Of a stretch of 64,000 bases of DNA, positions 44,153 through 62,812 are shown piece after piece (the stretch's first letter is position 1; every line of letters starts with the position of its first letter). Source of the stretch: Litomosoides sigmodontis. Lineage: Eukaryota > Nematoda > Chromadorea > Rhabditida > Onchocercidae. The translations under genes were made by a program, and so were the position numbers. The stretch spans positions 397,501-461,500 of the forward strand of contig OY718803.1 in the NCBI GenBank assembly GCA_963070105.1, read 5' to 3'. The notes below the pieces were generated by a model, which worked only from the letters and a program-made list of their open reading frames with translations, was not told where the DNA came from and did no database searches.

Positions 44153-47100
44153 TCAAGATATCGTGCGTGCCACCAAATTACGATATGAACCCTGGTGAAA
44201 ACCACCAGACGCCAACTCAGGGACTGTTCGACCAGCACTATGCATTATCATATTAATTGAATTTAGTTCCTAAACAACAGTATATTATTAATTTGAAAAT
44301 ATTTGCCGAAATCCAAATCTAATCATCCCACTATGCCAAGAAGTTAGTAATTACCACTGCAATTAAACTATTAGAAGTGGGAATGTGTCTACTCATTCAT
44401 TAACTTGATTCAGAAGGATTCGCAAGTGCAAAAAAAAGGTGTCTACTTTATTAAGTATACAAGTACATAACTAAGTGTGTAACTGATTTGAAATTCAGGA
44501 CCACAAATCTAGTTCAAGAAATAGCTCTCGTTCAACATAACTGCTTTTCTTGTCCATTGTAGTGAATTATTTAAAATACAAATATATACCAAGATATTCA
44601 TAAATGCACAACAGCTAATTTTGCTTAAATATCTGCTTCACTAGCAGTGTCATTAAAATTTTATAACAAACAAAATGCTAACTTTTTTATAACGAACAAG
44701 ATGAAAAAGTTTTCGAACCTACTTTGACTGGTGTTTTATCAAAGATATATCTATATGGCCGTGACGGAGAGGTTGGCAATGAAGAAGGCATTGGTGTAAC
44801 AGTAATACGGTCAGACACGCTTCTCTGAGGTGACAAACGATTACATTGAACGACTGGAATTGATAACAGCGAAACACCACCCTATAAAACTAATATTGTA
44901 ACATATCCATTTAGTTTTATTTATTCATAGTTTTCATTTTATCTATTTACAAGGCCAAAGTTTATATATATATATAGAAACCTAAGTAGGCCAGTATAAA
45001 AAATAGCCAAGTTAGTGAATACGTAACCTCTGTAAATCCCGGCTGCAATTTCTGCACAAAGGATTTCACACGAGCAATGAAGACATGATTGTAATATTTG
45101 ATGAGATCAATGTATTCCACGTTTTGATGTTCTGGTGTTGCTCTCCCACTTCCCATTATTACCCCAGAAACTGACGATTCGGAACGGAATTTGTCACCTG
45201 ATGCAGAACCAACCGAGTCATGGGAGACGCTGTCATCCAAAATAATTGGAGGCGAGCTAAAATTTTCTTCAATAATTTAAAAATTCATTAAATTTTATAA
45301 AATTTGTTCTCAAAATGCCAAATTCTTTTTACAACGTTTATTTTATTTTACTGCAGCGAAAAGAAACTTTCCATTTCGACGAAATATTAGAAAAAAGAGA
45401 CTCCCTACATTATAAAGAAGGAACGACAATTGTAACATTCAGTAAATGCTAAAATGTAGAAACTATATACGCTGTCTCAAAGCTTGAAAGCTGAAAGCTT
45501 ACGAAATGTTCTCCACCATAACTCGTCGATAAACACGTGAAGTAGCTTGCGGTTGATGACGATAATGGTACATAATGTCGTGAAAAGAAATATTTTGCTG
45601 ACCAATTTTTGCTACCACGTATAAACAACACATTAGATTCTGATCCAAATGTCTTCCAGCCATAAGTGATGTTTCCATTCTCAAAACGTGCTCAAACAAT
45701 GTCCAAGCTCGCTGACGGCCTTTTTCGTCCAAACGCACTCGTTCACACAAATCGCGTAAGCGAACTGCCGCCAAATAATACACCTAAATGCGCAGTTTAA
45801 CATTATAGAAAGAAACAGAAAAGAAGTCTAAATAAAATTAAAAAATTATTCGTTGTTAACTCAATAAGGAAGAAATTTTCTTATTTTTCGTTGATTCCAC
45901 AGTGGTAGATATTTTAAGCTATGAGATGGCTTAATTTGAAGGCATATGATGTATAACTTTGGCTGTTCCTTTAGCAACGGTTTCTACAAATGTTTTATAA
46001 ACTTAATTAAACAACAAGTTTCAAAAGCAAAGAAATGTACCTTGCGGAAAAATAACAACGTTGCTGATGATGGAGAATTTTCAGCATCTGCGGTTCGCCG
46101 TTTTGCAGCAACACATGATGAATCATCGTCATCAAATTCAAGTCGACGTTTTGCTGCTTAGAAAAATACAATTATTTTGCTAGATAGAATTAAACCATAC
46201 AAAAACAAAAATCCCATAGATCTTATTGAAGTTTACCTAGTGGTTTGATGGGTGATGCGTTATAGCGCTGTGGAAGAGATGGCTGTCTCACAGAATAACC
46301 CTCCACAGCTTCCAATGACACCGCCTGACTTGATGGTACTCCATCAGCTCGTCGTTGTAAACTAGACCATAGTGGTGACTCTAAACTCCAAGCAAACTCT
46401 TCTAGAACACGTTCCTCAACCTGTAAACCAAGAATTAAAAGCAACTACAAGAAAGTTTCCCAATCAATCAATGTTGCTACATAGAAAAATGATTCGACTT
46501 TAAGAGTACTCCGAAATCAGTTAAACAGAAGTCGTAAAAAACACAGCATTTCAACATCTCCTTCCGCGCAATTTTCAAACGACTTTTTTTTAGCAATAAA
46601 AAATAGGACTGAATGCTAATTCTCACAATACCAATTCAGATGAAATAATATATGAGGTTTACCTTATGTATTAGGAATAAAAATGTCCTATACTGTTAGG
46701 TTTTTTATCAGCAATTACACACTATACATAAAAGTGTTGCCACATTGCATTGAAATTGAAAAAATAATGAAAATCTTTAACACAGCATTCATGTCAAATT
46801 CATACCTTATTGAGATGCTTAACCATTTCACGCGATAAGGAAGAATCTGCTCGGATAATTAGCTCAATAACTTTGTAAAAATGTATAGCTGCTACTCGCA
46901 TTATTTGTAAACTCCAAGGGAATTCTCGTACACTTTCATATGTGAAAAGAACTAGTTGTAATGAACAAACGTACACCGACTTCAAGAAATCCTCCCTGAG
47001 CAATACACCCTGTAATGCGATATTGTAACCTGTCATCACAATTGAAAGTCATTAAGTATAACTCTATTCTGCAAGCATGCGAGCACATAAGTACTTATTC

Positions 47101-50100
47101 CAGCAAGCAACAGACAAAAGTAAATAATGTTCAGTATATTATGTTTAGTATATATAATATTTAGAATAAGATACAGAACTCACACTTAGCTTTACGATAT
47201 TTCCATTTCCCAAACGATCTTTTTCCGACAGAGCTATTTTATGCAAAAAACGGAAGAATAAACATTCTGTATTGCTCTTTCGAACTGCGAACATTTCGCG
47301 AAATGAGGTGTCATATTCAGCTCCACCCAAACGTCCTTCACTTTCCACCACTCCTTCCAAACGTGAACTCAACTGAGAAACTGAAAATTTCTATTCCCTC
47401 GAAAACTTAACATTTAAAATAATTCCTGAGTCTTACACACTTCGATCAATTCAAACCATATCGCAATAACTATTTTTTACTACTACTTTGAAAATTTAAG
47501 CAATAATAAAAATTAAAAGCAACGCTCACCAATATTTATAATTTTCTCAAGTGGATTTTGGCAGCTGTGACATAAAATGCTCTCTACTTCAGCATCCAAT
47601 TTCCTCCAATTATCTTGGAGCAACGATTCCAGTTTGGACGCATTATAAAGTGAAGCGGAAACCGGTGTAGCAGGACAGTACTGAAAAGATAATCCACGGT
47701 AATAAAATTATGACCAATAAAAGTAAGCAATACAACACACAAATGTGAAAAAAAATTCTGAGATGAATACGACGTAAACCGAATCTGTTTTCAGATATAT
47801 TTATGTGGACCGATCAAACAACCGAATGATATTTATCGCGGATGAACACGAGAAAAGTCATTGAAAAATTTCTCCATGAGATCAACCAGACAATTTTGTC
47901 TAATTTCATCCTAAATAACATTTAAACAGAAACAATAAAGAGACAATGAAACCGAGCACCTGTTCAGCTGATATGACATATCCTCGACCACTCAAAGGTG
48001 TCTTTTGCTGCCTTTGATCCTGAAGTCGTTCCAAACAACTCTGAGTACTTAAACGCAATAGCATATCTGCATCAACAAGACTGTCACCATCTTCTGAATG
48101 TCGAAGACGCTGTACTGCACACTCTGAAATAGCAGACTGAAATTTAAACAACATTAAACAAGTAGGAATTAAAAAATCTTTCTTCTGTAATATTGCTAGC
48201 GCTGGGCTAATCAATATTTTATATCATCATGCTTCTAGGAAAATAAAAAACTGTTAGTTAAAAAAATACCTCAATCCCAATATTTTTTTTGCTTTCTTAG
48301 TAAAATTAGAATCGATAACCGTAACGCAATGAACACTGCTAGTACCAAACATACGACAGAAATATCTGCTGGTAAAAAAGTCATTTATCAGCAACTTCAC
48401 TTACACAAACAAAATGTTCTGTTAGGAAAAACAAAACCGTTTCAATGCCTCAAAAAATTTCCCTACTTCCTTAATTTCAATTATACAAAACTAGTGCTCT
48501 AAGTTGGTTTTTTTAACTATACCGTCATATGCTTCATCGAATACAACAGAAATATCCGCTGGTAAAAACATTCTTTCATCCATTTCGCCTCGTTTCACAA
48601 TCAGTTCTTCATACATATCATCCAATTTTTTCCTGAGCATTAAAGAAGAATTAAAAAGAATGATATTAACTTAATCCAAGTGAAGAACTACTACCTAAGT
48701 GTAAGAATTTTTCAATTTTGATCTAAATACGATTTGGACAGACCTCATTCCTCAAGGTTGATTTGTCCATACTTATTTATTGAAATAGACATAAAAAGAT
48801 TTCAAAGCTACATATGTCTTTCAAAATAACTCATCAAGCATTTTAATTTATCTATTTAAGATGAACTCATACTTATTGACAAATTCGTTGACAACGAAGT
48901 TGGTCAAATCCTCTCCTACTTCTATTATTTTCTCTTCTGACATTCTGCGCATTCTGGGAAGCCAACAATGGGTTCGGAAGTGCTTTGCATCCAAAACAAC
49001 ACCTTCAAAAATTTGACACAATGTTTCCAATATCGAATCTTCTTCAGGCTGCATATCAATGGCATTTACTGAAATTAAATGAAAGATGAAATAAAACCAG
49101 TATGTAACAATGGTAATTACTACCTACTCACCAAATCTAAGTATTTCTCTAGGCATACTACATATCTGTACAGTTCTTAGCATCTTGATCAGGATAGAGC
49201 AGAAAAAAACAAGCAGATTCGACGAGACCTATCAACGGGAATATATCTATCCAGATAACAAATCTTTGAAATTTCTGGAAAAAAGCTTACTGAAATCACC
49301 ATCCAATAAACAAGTCAACTGGGAACGCCGGAGATCTTGAAAAATGAAGTCAACTGTGCAAAGCAAAAGGTGAAAACTATTCATCAAGTCATCGTTGCTG
49401 AACTGCTCTGCAAACTTTTCTTTGGACATATATGACAACTTTAACTCAACTCACCCGATGATCAGATTGTCTATGGTTCACTTTAGATACAATGACATAT
49501 GAGGTTGTTCAATGTCGTTAAAATCAAATTCGATTTTATCCATTTCTAGTAGTTCTGTTAAAAAAAACTCCACTAAGGTGCCAAAAATTTTTCACTTATG
49601 AATGTTCAATACATTTCGAAATGTAAAACGGAATGAAACGACCAAAGACTCGAACACAAACTTCGCATTATAATAAATAGTGTCCATAATAAAGAAAACA
49701 GCTTCTTGCAATTGAGACCTTTCCCTTCGTCATCATCATTACTGCATGGTGGTGCAAATATCTTCCGGAAGATCGGTAATAATTTTTTGAAAACGACAGC
49801 TGCAACTGCAAGAGACGACTGCACTCGATTGATGTGATCCTTTAAGCGCCGTGGTCCATTAACCATTTCCACCCATTTAGTTGCTTTGTCGAAGAATTCA
49901 AGCACACTACATATAGTAAAACATTATAAAGTTGAGTGACCCAAATCTCGGAGTCAATTAAGGTGTAACGATTGCACAGCATAGAGCTGAATGAATCATT
50001 ATCTGATGATTCTTTCAAAAACACCTTTTCGACATATACACTGCATAGCTCATACACCATACACATTTCATATACTTTCAATCACTGCTAATGAGATAAA

Positions 50101-50739
50101 GTGCACTAACCAACAGCTGAATGCAGTATGGATCAAGAACGTAAACGAATATCTAGAAAAATTGATACCTGATTTTGCAAATTCTGAGAAGTTCAGCTAA
50201 TGAATACTTCTTCGGTACTGCGTGGTCGAGTGGATTCCCTTGCCACATCGAAAGATAAATAGCGCAAGCATACCATGTTAACTGTCTCCCCTACGGAAAA
50301 CGTTCATTTCAAAAATTTGTTAAGAATTTAAAACGTTTCAAATCTTTCGTAATCATTTCATGGACTCTTCAGCAGTTAATAATATAATGCACAAAACTAT
50401 GCCTAAACTAAAATTTATAACAATAAAAACTAAGCTAAATGAAATCATATATTCCTCCCACAATAAGGAAAAGCTACAAATTCAAAAGCGGGGTATACAT
50501 TCATTACAAAAATTCATCCACATGAACGATCAAACCTCTAACACGTATTGCTTTCCAATTATATCGTACTGCTTCCAAGCTTTTTCGACGAAGTCTTCGT
50601 CTATATCAGGATCCAACTGTTTGCAGATATTTGAGAATGCTGTTGCCGGTTGAAGATGTGACTTATCCGTTGTTTCACTTTGTCTCGCTGGTAATGATTT
50701 ACTAGAAGATTCACTTTTCATATCGATGTCTTCAGCCAT
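44153..50739 (-). CDS. lin-35: Retinoblastoma-family pocket protein, p107/p130 type
   Basis: Transcriptional co-repressor acting with E2F/DP and DREAM to restrain the G1/S transition. Exons (minus): 50739-50536, 50281-50169, 49906-49662, 49407-49291, 49068-48873, 48632-48523, 48123-47960, 47680-47530, 47380-47184, 47009-46806, 46420-46237, 46156-46041, 45783-45503, 45256-45028, 44881-44723, 44269-44153. Phases agree, 928 residues (C. elegans LIN-35 is similar in size). The N-terminal cyclin-like region has WYACAIYLSMWQ and DDLMNSFHLLLC. Pocket A spans roughly 360-595, with FPWSLQIMRVAAIHFYKVIE and SLSREMVKHLNKVEERVLEE. A very short spacer carries AAKRRLEF (629-636). Pocket B starts with FFRKVYYLAAVRLRDLC and holds MAGRHLDQNLMCCLYVVAKI and HQPQATSRVYRRV. 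Several SP/TP sites follow. The final exon (SINMIM) matches the C-terminal DINNMI region of p107. The spacer and pocket sequences favour p107/p130 over RB1. The lin-35 symbol rests on nematodes having a single member. Confidence 0.93.
48351..48378 (-). pseudogene. Exon fragment duplicated inside a pocket-protein intron
   Basis: The 28 bp at 48351-48378 match 48541-48568, part of coding exon 48632-48523, at 26 of 28 positions. The copy lies in the next intron (48522-48124) and lacks an acceptor or a useful reading frame. It looks like a decayed partial exon duplication. Confidence 0.6.
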
Positions 50740-52059
50740 AAGGCAAACACTAAAATTTTTATAACGGTAACCTGTAACTAAGGAAATATGGAAGCAAGAT
50801 GTGGAACGGAGTACACTCCGTCAACAAACAATAAATGTTCCGGAAAATAGAATCCACCTCCACAACACACAATAAACGGTCATTTTAAATATCGTGAGTT
50901 TGATGAAAATTCAAGATATCACTGTGAACTCTTCAAAATTCAAGCTTCCCTAGCGACTACATCTCTACCACCAAAATTCACTAGCAACTTACCAAAATGC
51001 CCCTTAGTACTCCCCAAAATTAAACGACAACCCAAAGTCAAATATCAAAGCACTTTTCCCGGCATGCGGTTGGGGAACGGCATGCGATTGGATGACGAAA
51101 TATTATTGTATTATCCATTGTATCTGCGGAATAGTGCAGCCTATACAAAATTCAGAATTCCAAAGAAGCTAAATAGAGTGATGTTTGAGAGACGGAGGGA
51201 CTGCTAAGATTTTGCTAGAGAGAATGAAGTTAAGACGAGGAAAGGATGACGTTTGATAATTGGGGTAATGGGAGAGAGATATAGTGTGAGGTTAGGGACT
51301 AATGGTATTAAACATACATATAACACGAGTTTTACGTCGTAGCACTAGTAGAGGCTTACTGTGGTAGAGGGGACGTGGTTTTAAAGTGGTATTTCTTTTT
51401 CAAGAGTCGTGACAGCGTGGACGATAAATCATGACGTGGACGTAGTTTTAGCGTCGACCAATACTCTTTCGTCCTTTCTTCTGCTCCTTTCCACCGAAAT
51501 TGATAAATGCGGAGGGCAGGAGTAAAAAAAAATTGAATTTATGCACTAAGCATCCTTAGTGTTTTTGACGTACGCTTATTTTCATTGGTTGTTTAATCTA
51601 ATGAATTGCTAGCGAGTTTGTCAATTTTTGATTTGGCAAATTCTAATTGTGTTCTCCAGCAAAGCATATGTTGTTTGATTCATATGTAAGGTGCATGGCT
51701 TGAATTAAATTAGTTGAAATTAGTTAGCCTTTGAAAATATTCGGAAGTAAATCAAACCAGATATATCGAATTCAGTGTGGTGGAAATTAATAAGATTTAT
51801 TTCGTCATTTAATTACAATTCAAATGAATTAGCTGTAATCAAACTGAAATGAAATATATTGATTTAAATTAGATCGTATTAAATCAATTGTTTTATCTTC
51901 GTTATTTAAATAATTCTATTTATTCTTGCTCGCTCCTAGAATAGCGACTCAAAATGTTAATCAGTTCACCACAGACTCTACTATTATATCAGACAAATGT
52001 ATGATGCTATAAAGCTCGAAATATTCGGAGTGAAGAAACTGCTGTAGCTAATCTTAGCT
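50740..52059. promoter_or_regulatory. Divergent promoter region, pocket protein / ZnT5
   Basis: The two genes point away from each other from a shared 1.3-kb AT-rich interval. No repeat, RNA gene or further open frame is supported. No convincing E2F site was pinned down by eye. Confidence 0.45.
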
Positions 52060-58299
<6,240 letters not shown>

Positions 58300-59743
58300 T
58301 AAAGCGATACAAGTTATGTTAATCCTAGGAAATTATTCTTAAGAAAATGTCCATGTAAAGTGAAAACTTAAAATTTTTCATATACGTGCACCTGCTTAGG
58401 TTGGAGAACACTTTGTGAAAGAAATTGTTTCGGTGGGAAGCAGTTGGTAAGTGCATATCATGGATTTTATTGCACTAGAAATCCGGTTTTGTGAAAATTT
58501 AGCTCGAAAATCTGCAGCATTGTTTGAGGAAAGTTAAAGAATCAGTAAGACAGTTACATTTTGAAACTGCGTATTAAATCGCCTTTTTTGAGTGAAATTT
58601 GGGAACCTTGGTTATGGGCCTATAGCGACCTTTTATTCGAAAGCATAATCTCAATATTTATTGTCGTGTGCTATGCATACAGAGAAACGGATTCGTTAGG
58701 CGGTTTGTTTGAATGTTACGTTATTATAAGGGGTAGTATTCTAGTATTCTTTTTCCCAGGTAATATTCAATGTCCATCAATTATTTATTTTCTGCATTCA
58801 CACTGTTATCGTTTGTTTTTTTTAAAGATGTTTTCCTATTCCCATTAATTTCTATTAACGTGGAGGCGGTTATTCTCTAAAATTCTAGTCGAAATTGGTT
58901 CCTTCAAACTAATCATTTCCTACAGCAGCTATAACACTCAGTGAATATTTTTCCGATTCTTTTGGTAGTAAGCAAAATCTTTTAGTATATCTCAATTTTT
59001 TTCAAAAGAATGTTCGAAGTTTTGATATCTTATTGTTCAAATAAGATGCTATGGAAATGAAAATGCATGCAAATGGGAGTAAGCGCACTGTTATTATTAT
59101 TATATATAGAAATGATAGCTATTATATAATAGTGATGATGACGTGATATCGTTTAAAATGCTAACTATATGCTTCATTGCTATAGTCAATGTTCTGTCAA
59201 CAGTGTCAAGTGTTATACCGAAAGACGGCAATAAAGAGCACTGGAATTTATGCTAATGGGAATTTTAATTGCTTTTTAATTCCTTATTTCTGTTATTTCA
59301 CTGAATTTTGTACTTTTTTGCATGAAAGTGTGAAGTTCGATGAGCAAGTTTATCTCGGTGAACATTTATGTTTGATCATATCTTCTTAGTATGTTACTGG
59401 ACTTTCTCAAATTTGTGAAAATGGAATATGTTTACAGCCCACGTTCTGCTTGCACTTGTTTGTTTCTGTTTTTTGACATGCATTTGATAATGAGCTAACC
59501 GGTGGAAAAGTAGCCATAACAAACTTCTTTATGAAGCATTCCACTTATGTACGCTTCTATTTGCAATGCAATGATAAAGGTTGTGGTGGGGAAAATAATT
59601 TATTCAAAATAAGTTTGCAAGAAAAGAAAAACGGAATGGACGTTACTTTAGTAGCCTGGAGCAATTTTTAGAGGAATTCGATTTTTAATTTTTCTTCTTT
59701 CTCTAGGAGTGAGATCACCGCAACAATTTTATATCATATCTTT
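58300..59743. other. Intergenic between convergent ZnT5 and ion-channel genes
   Basis: A 1.4-kb stretch expected to hold two 3' UTRs. The open frames 58561-58848 and 59189-59389 are AT-driven, hydrophobic and unlike any family I recognise. No RNA gene or repeat is seen. Confidence 0.5.
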
Positions 59744-62700
59744 TCAACTGTTATTGTGATAAGCGTAATGGATGAAATAAAGAATGCAAGTGGTTACGAA
59801 TGCAATTGGCAGTATAATCCGGAAAATGTAATCTATAATTTTTATCAATGCTGCTGGTTGGCGTTCTGGTAAATGGGCATAATACGGCATTTCGTTGAAC
59901 CATTGCATTTTCTCGTCACATTCGTCACCAAAATTCTGCAAACATTTAAAGCTTTTCAAAGTCTGCTTATCACCCTTTGTAAACAAATAGCTTTACCTAA
60001 AATATAAAGTAGTAAGTGGACATTAAAATGTAAAATGAATACTTACATATGTTCGTCTTGGTTTTGTTTGCTTTTCCATCACTTTCCTAGTGATTAAAAC
60101 GGATTGTAAAACGATGAAAAAAACAAACGTAACAATTAGTAAATTCCAAATATCGATCGCTTTCAAATACGACGTTCGTGTAACGCTCCAATTGTTGCTG
60201 ATAACCTGAAAGAATCTGTTAATTATTAGCAACTATAAACTAAATAATTTATCAAGCCAAATGAACCAACCAGTTATTTATTTCAAATTTAAATTTGCAT
60301 GTATTACATTATTCTGACAAAGTTGCTGAAATTCGGTTATTTGAAAATTTCCACTATTTCATACCTAATATTTTTACATTTTCAAATTGAGGAAGGAACA
60401 CAAGGCATTATGTTGGATTTCCATTTCTCTATTTTGCTTTCCCATTTTTTTTAAAAATTAAACTGAACACTTACAATGATGAGAACAGTGAAAAAACTCG
60501 TCGCACTAATAACACAACGGTTCCTGGCAGAGTTACTTGTAGCCCAAAGAGATAGCCATGAACAAAGAAAGAGAGTAGTTGTTGGCGCATATAATGTCCA
60601 AATCCATATCAGGATTGACCTGGGAGAAGATGAAGTTTTTAAATAAAACGCATAAGAAATACTAACACTTAACTGAATGTAGCAACAATTAAATGCCTAA
60701 AGCACTAGTGCCACTGGGACTATAGAATGATTTGCAATTTTTCCACTTAATTTGAAAATTCTAATTAAATTTCCAAAAATTCCAAGGTTTTCTTTTGCAT
60801 TCGCTTCCTTCGTCCTCATCCGAAACAAAAAAGGAAATGCTAAGTGTGAAAAGCAGTACCTTCTCAAGTTTAGCATAATAGTTTTACCAGCTCGTTCACA
60901 GCCAAGTACTATCCAAATGCCCCAGCCAGCTTTCGATACTGTAACTGATGTCACTCCTGTCCACTGAGCCCTTGAATCTTCTGAAATTATTCCACTAAAC
61001 TAAGGAAGAGGCGATGAAGTAAGGTCAAGGCGTATTTCCGAATTCTTTCATTCGTTTAATGATGCGTCTAGCTGAAATTCTCTCTTATCCTTCCGCCAGT
61101 TGGGAAATCACAACTTACCGTTGTGGAAGATCAGCGAACAGTTTCGTTCATCGAAGGGAAATGAGTGCAACTCGTGAATTTCCATTGTTTTCACCAACAA
61201 TCTTCAATGTATTGTTTCCTTTAAGAAAGACATTGCCAGAAGTTTTGCTTAAAATTCACTTTACCATTTTGTTATTTCCGTTGAGTGAATTATTAACTGG
61301 AATGTTGGATATAACATAAAATTTGCGCAATCGAAATTTAAATTCAACAAATAAAATTTTTTGAAAAGTCTATAAACTTTTGTATAAGCTCGATCATTCC
61401 GTTGCTGTGTAATTCCACTTCTTCTTTTCCAATCATTCGAATATCCAACGCATTTAACATTGTAATTGATGGATTCCAAATGTAGGAACCTGAAAATAAT
61501 CAGGTAATTCACGAAATAATACATCTCCCTAACAGGTTGCTACTAAATTGGATGAGTAAGCAAATCATCTATTCCTTTTTTCTATGAAAATTTATAAATA
61601 TAAAAAAAAGCAAAGTGACTTGAGCGCAATCGGATCCGTGCGCCATTTGGTCGTTCCTTTTCATAAATCAATTGCCTTTCCATCCATTTCTGCCTTATTG
61701 TTAGCCAAAAACTGCACTGTAATATGGTTTGTCTCTCAAAAATTCTCAAAAGCTCACGCACACGTTGTTTTCAAGCGTAAACTTTTCGTTTACAGTGCAT
61801 GCATCACGTAAGTTAAAACATTTTTTTTACCTCCTTACCTGCTACGATGCGAACATTTTACTTATTTCTATTTTACAACGTAAATTTCTGGTAAAATAAA
61901 AATGAAACCAAAAATCATTGCATCTTTTTCCTCTTCTTCTCTCTCTTTTTTCTCTTCCTCTCTCTCCTCCCTCTTTTCCTCTCCACCCACTGCAAGCCAG
62001 TAATTATTAATATCATTCAGTTGAAATTGAAACTAGAGAAAACGAAAGCTGGACGAAAAAATCCAAAGTATCCTAACTCACTTCATGCTCCATATCGTTC
62101 AATATACGATCGACTGAAATATGTACAGTGACAGTTATGTTGCTTGATGAATCTGAAATTGAAGAGTTTATGGTAGAAAATTGGGAAGTGAAAAAACTGT
62201 AAACTTTTTTAGAACTAACACGCAAGCTTCCTGCAAACACACTGTAATTACTCGAAATTTGATATAATGCACGCTCACGTGGTAGACATGAGCGTGTACA
62301 AACGTGTCATTTTTAGTCCTTTCAAATATTACAAGCATTTAAAAAACAAGGGAAAAATGGATGAAAGGGCACGAGCCGTAATAATAGTCACTGTTACGCG
62401 TGGTGAAATTGTGAGGTATTCCCACTTATACGGCCCGTAATCGATCACCGATAGTAGTTAAGGTCAGGTAAAAGTAATAACCTGAATGAATGAGAGTCAT
62501 CGTTTCACAATTTCACGTCATTTCGTATGGGATATGAAATGACCCGTAAGAGAAACAACGTAAAAAAATATGAGTTACGATTACGATAAGCGTTATCCAG
62601 ATTGCTTGAAAATCTTGAGAGAGTCACTTACGTTTTATCTAAATTTGTAAATCAGAACGTATCGAGTTAATAGCATATTTCAAAAATTTCTACGAAAGAG

Positions 62701-62812
62701 CACAACAATACCTGGAAATCGATAATTGCGAAGTAAATTGTCAATAATTTCACGATCATTCAATAAATCGCTTCGTTTCGGCCCATCAATTTTTCGCGAT
62801 GGTTTATCAATT
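59744..62812 (-). CDS. Divergent Cys-loop ligand-gated ion channel (5' end incomplete)
   Basis: Pentameric ligand-gated channel subunit, GABA/glycine-receptor superfamily, plasma membrane. Exons (minus): about 62812-62712 (start uncertain), 62152-62082, 61716-61620, 61489-61378, 61201-61119, 60980-60860, 60619-60475, 60205-60047, 59974-59744. Phases agree through all of them. Visible in order: N-terminal REIIDNLLRNYRFP, strand NITVTVHISVDRIL, FWLTIRQKWMERQLIY, YIWNPSITMLNAL, the loop HELHSFPFDERNC, TM1 with PTTTLFLCSW, TM2 with CVISATSFFTVLII, the M2-M3 segment RTSYLKAIDIW, TM3, a cytoplasmic loop and TM4 (IIDYIFRIILPIAFVTTCIL). The first cysteine of the Cys-loop is replaced by Glu, and the pore 9' leucine by Phe. 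The 0' Arg suggests an anion-type pore, although the usual PAR motif is altered. The signal peptide and start codon were not found with confidence. Nematodes have many such lgc genes; the ligand cannot be inferred. Confidence 0.82.

Noticed and set aside
44687..44722. Read-through end of the pocket protein (VGSKTFSSCSL, stop)
   Set aside because: A donor at 44722 joins in phase to exon 44269-44153, whose SINMIM sequence matches the p107 C terminus better; intron retention remains possible.
48330..48400. Duplicated exon piece as an alternative coding exon
   Set aside because: No acceptor before it and the frame does not join the neighbouring exons.
58561..58848. 95-codon hydrophobic plus-strand frame
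   Set aside because: AT-driven composition, no family resemblance, and it lies between two convergent 3' ends.
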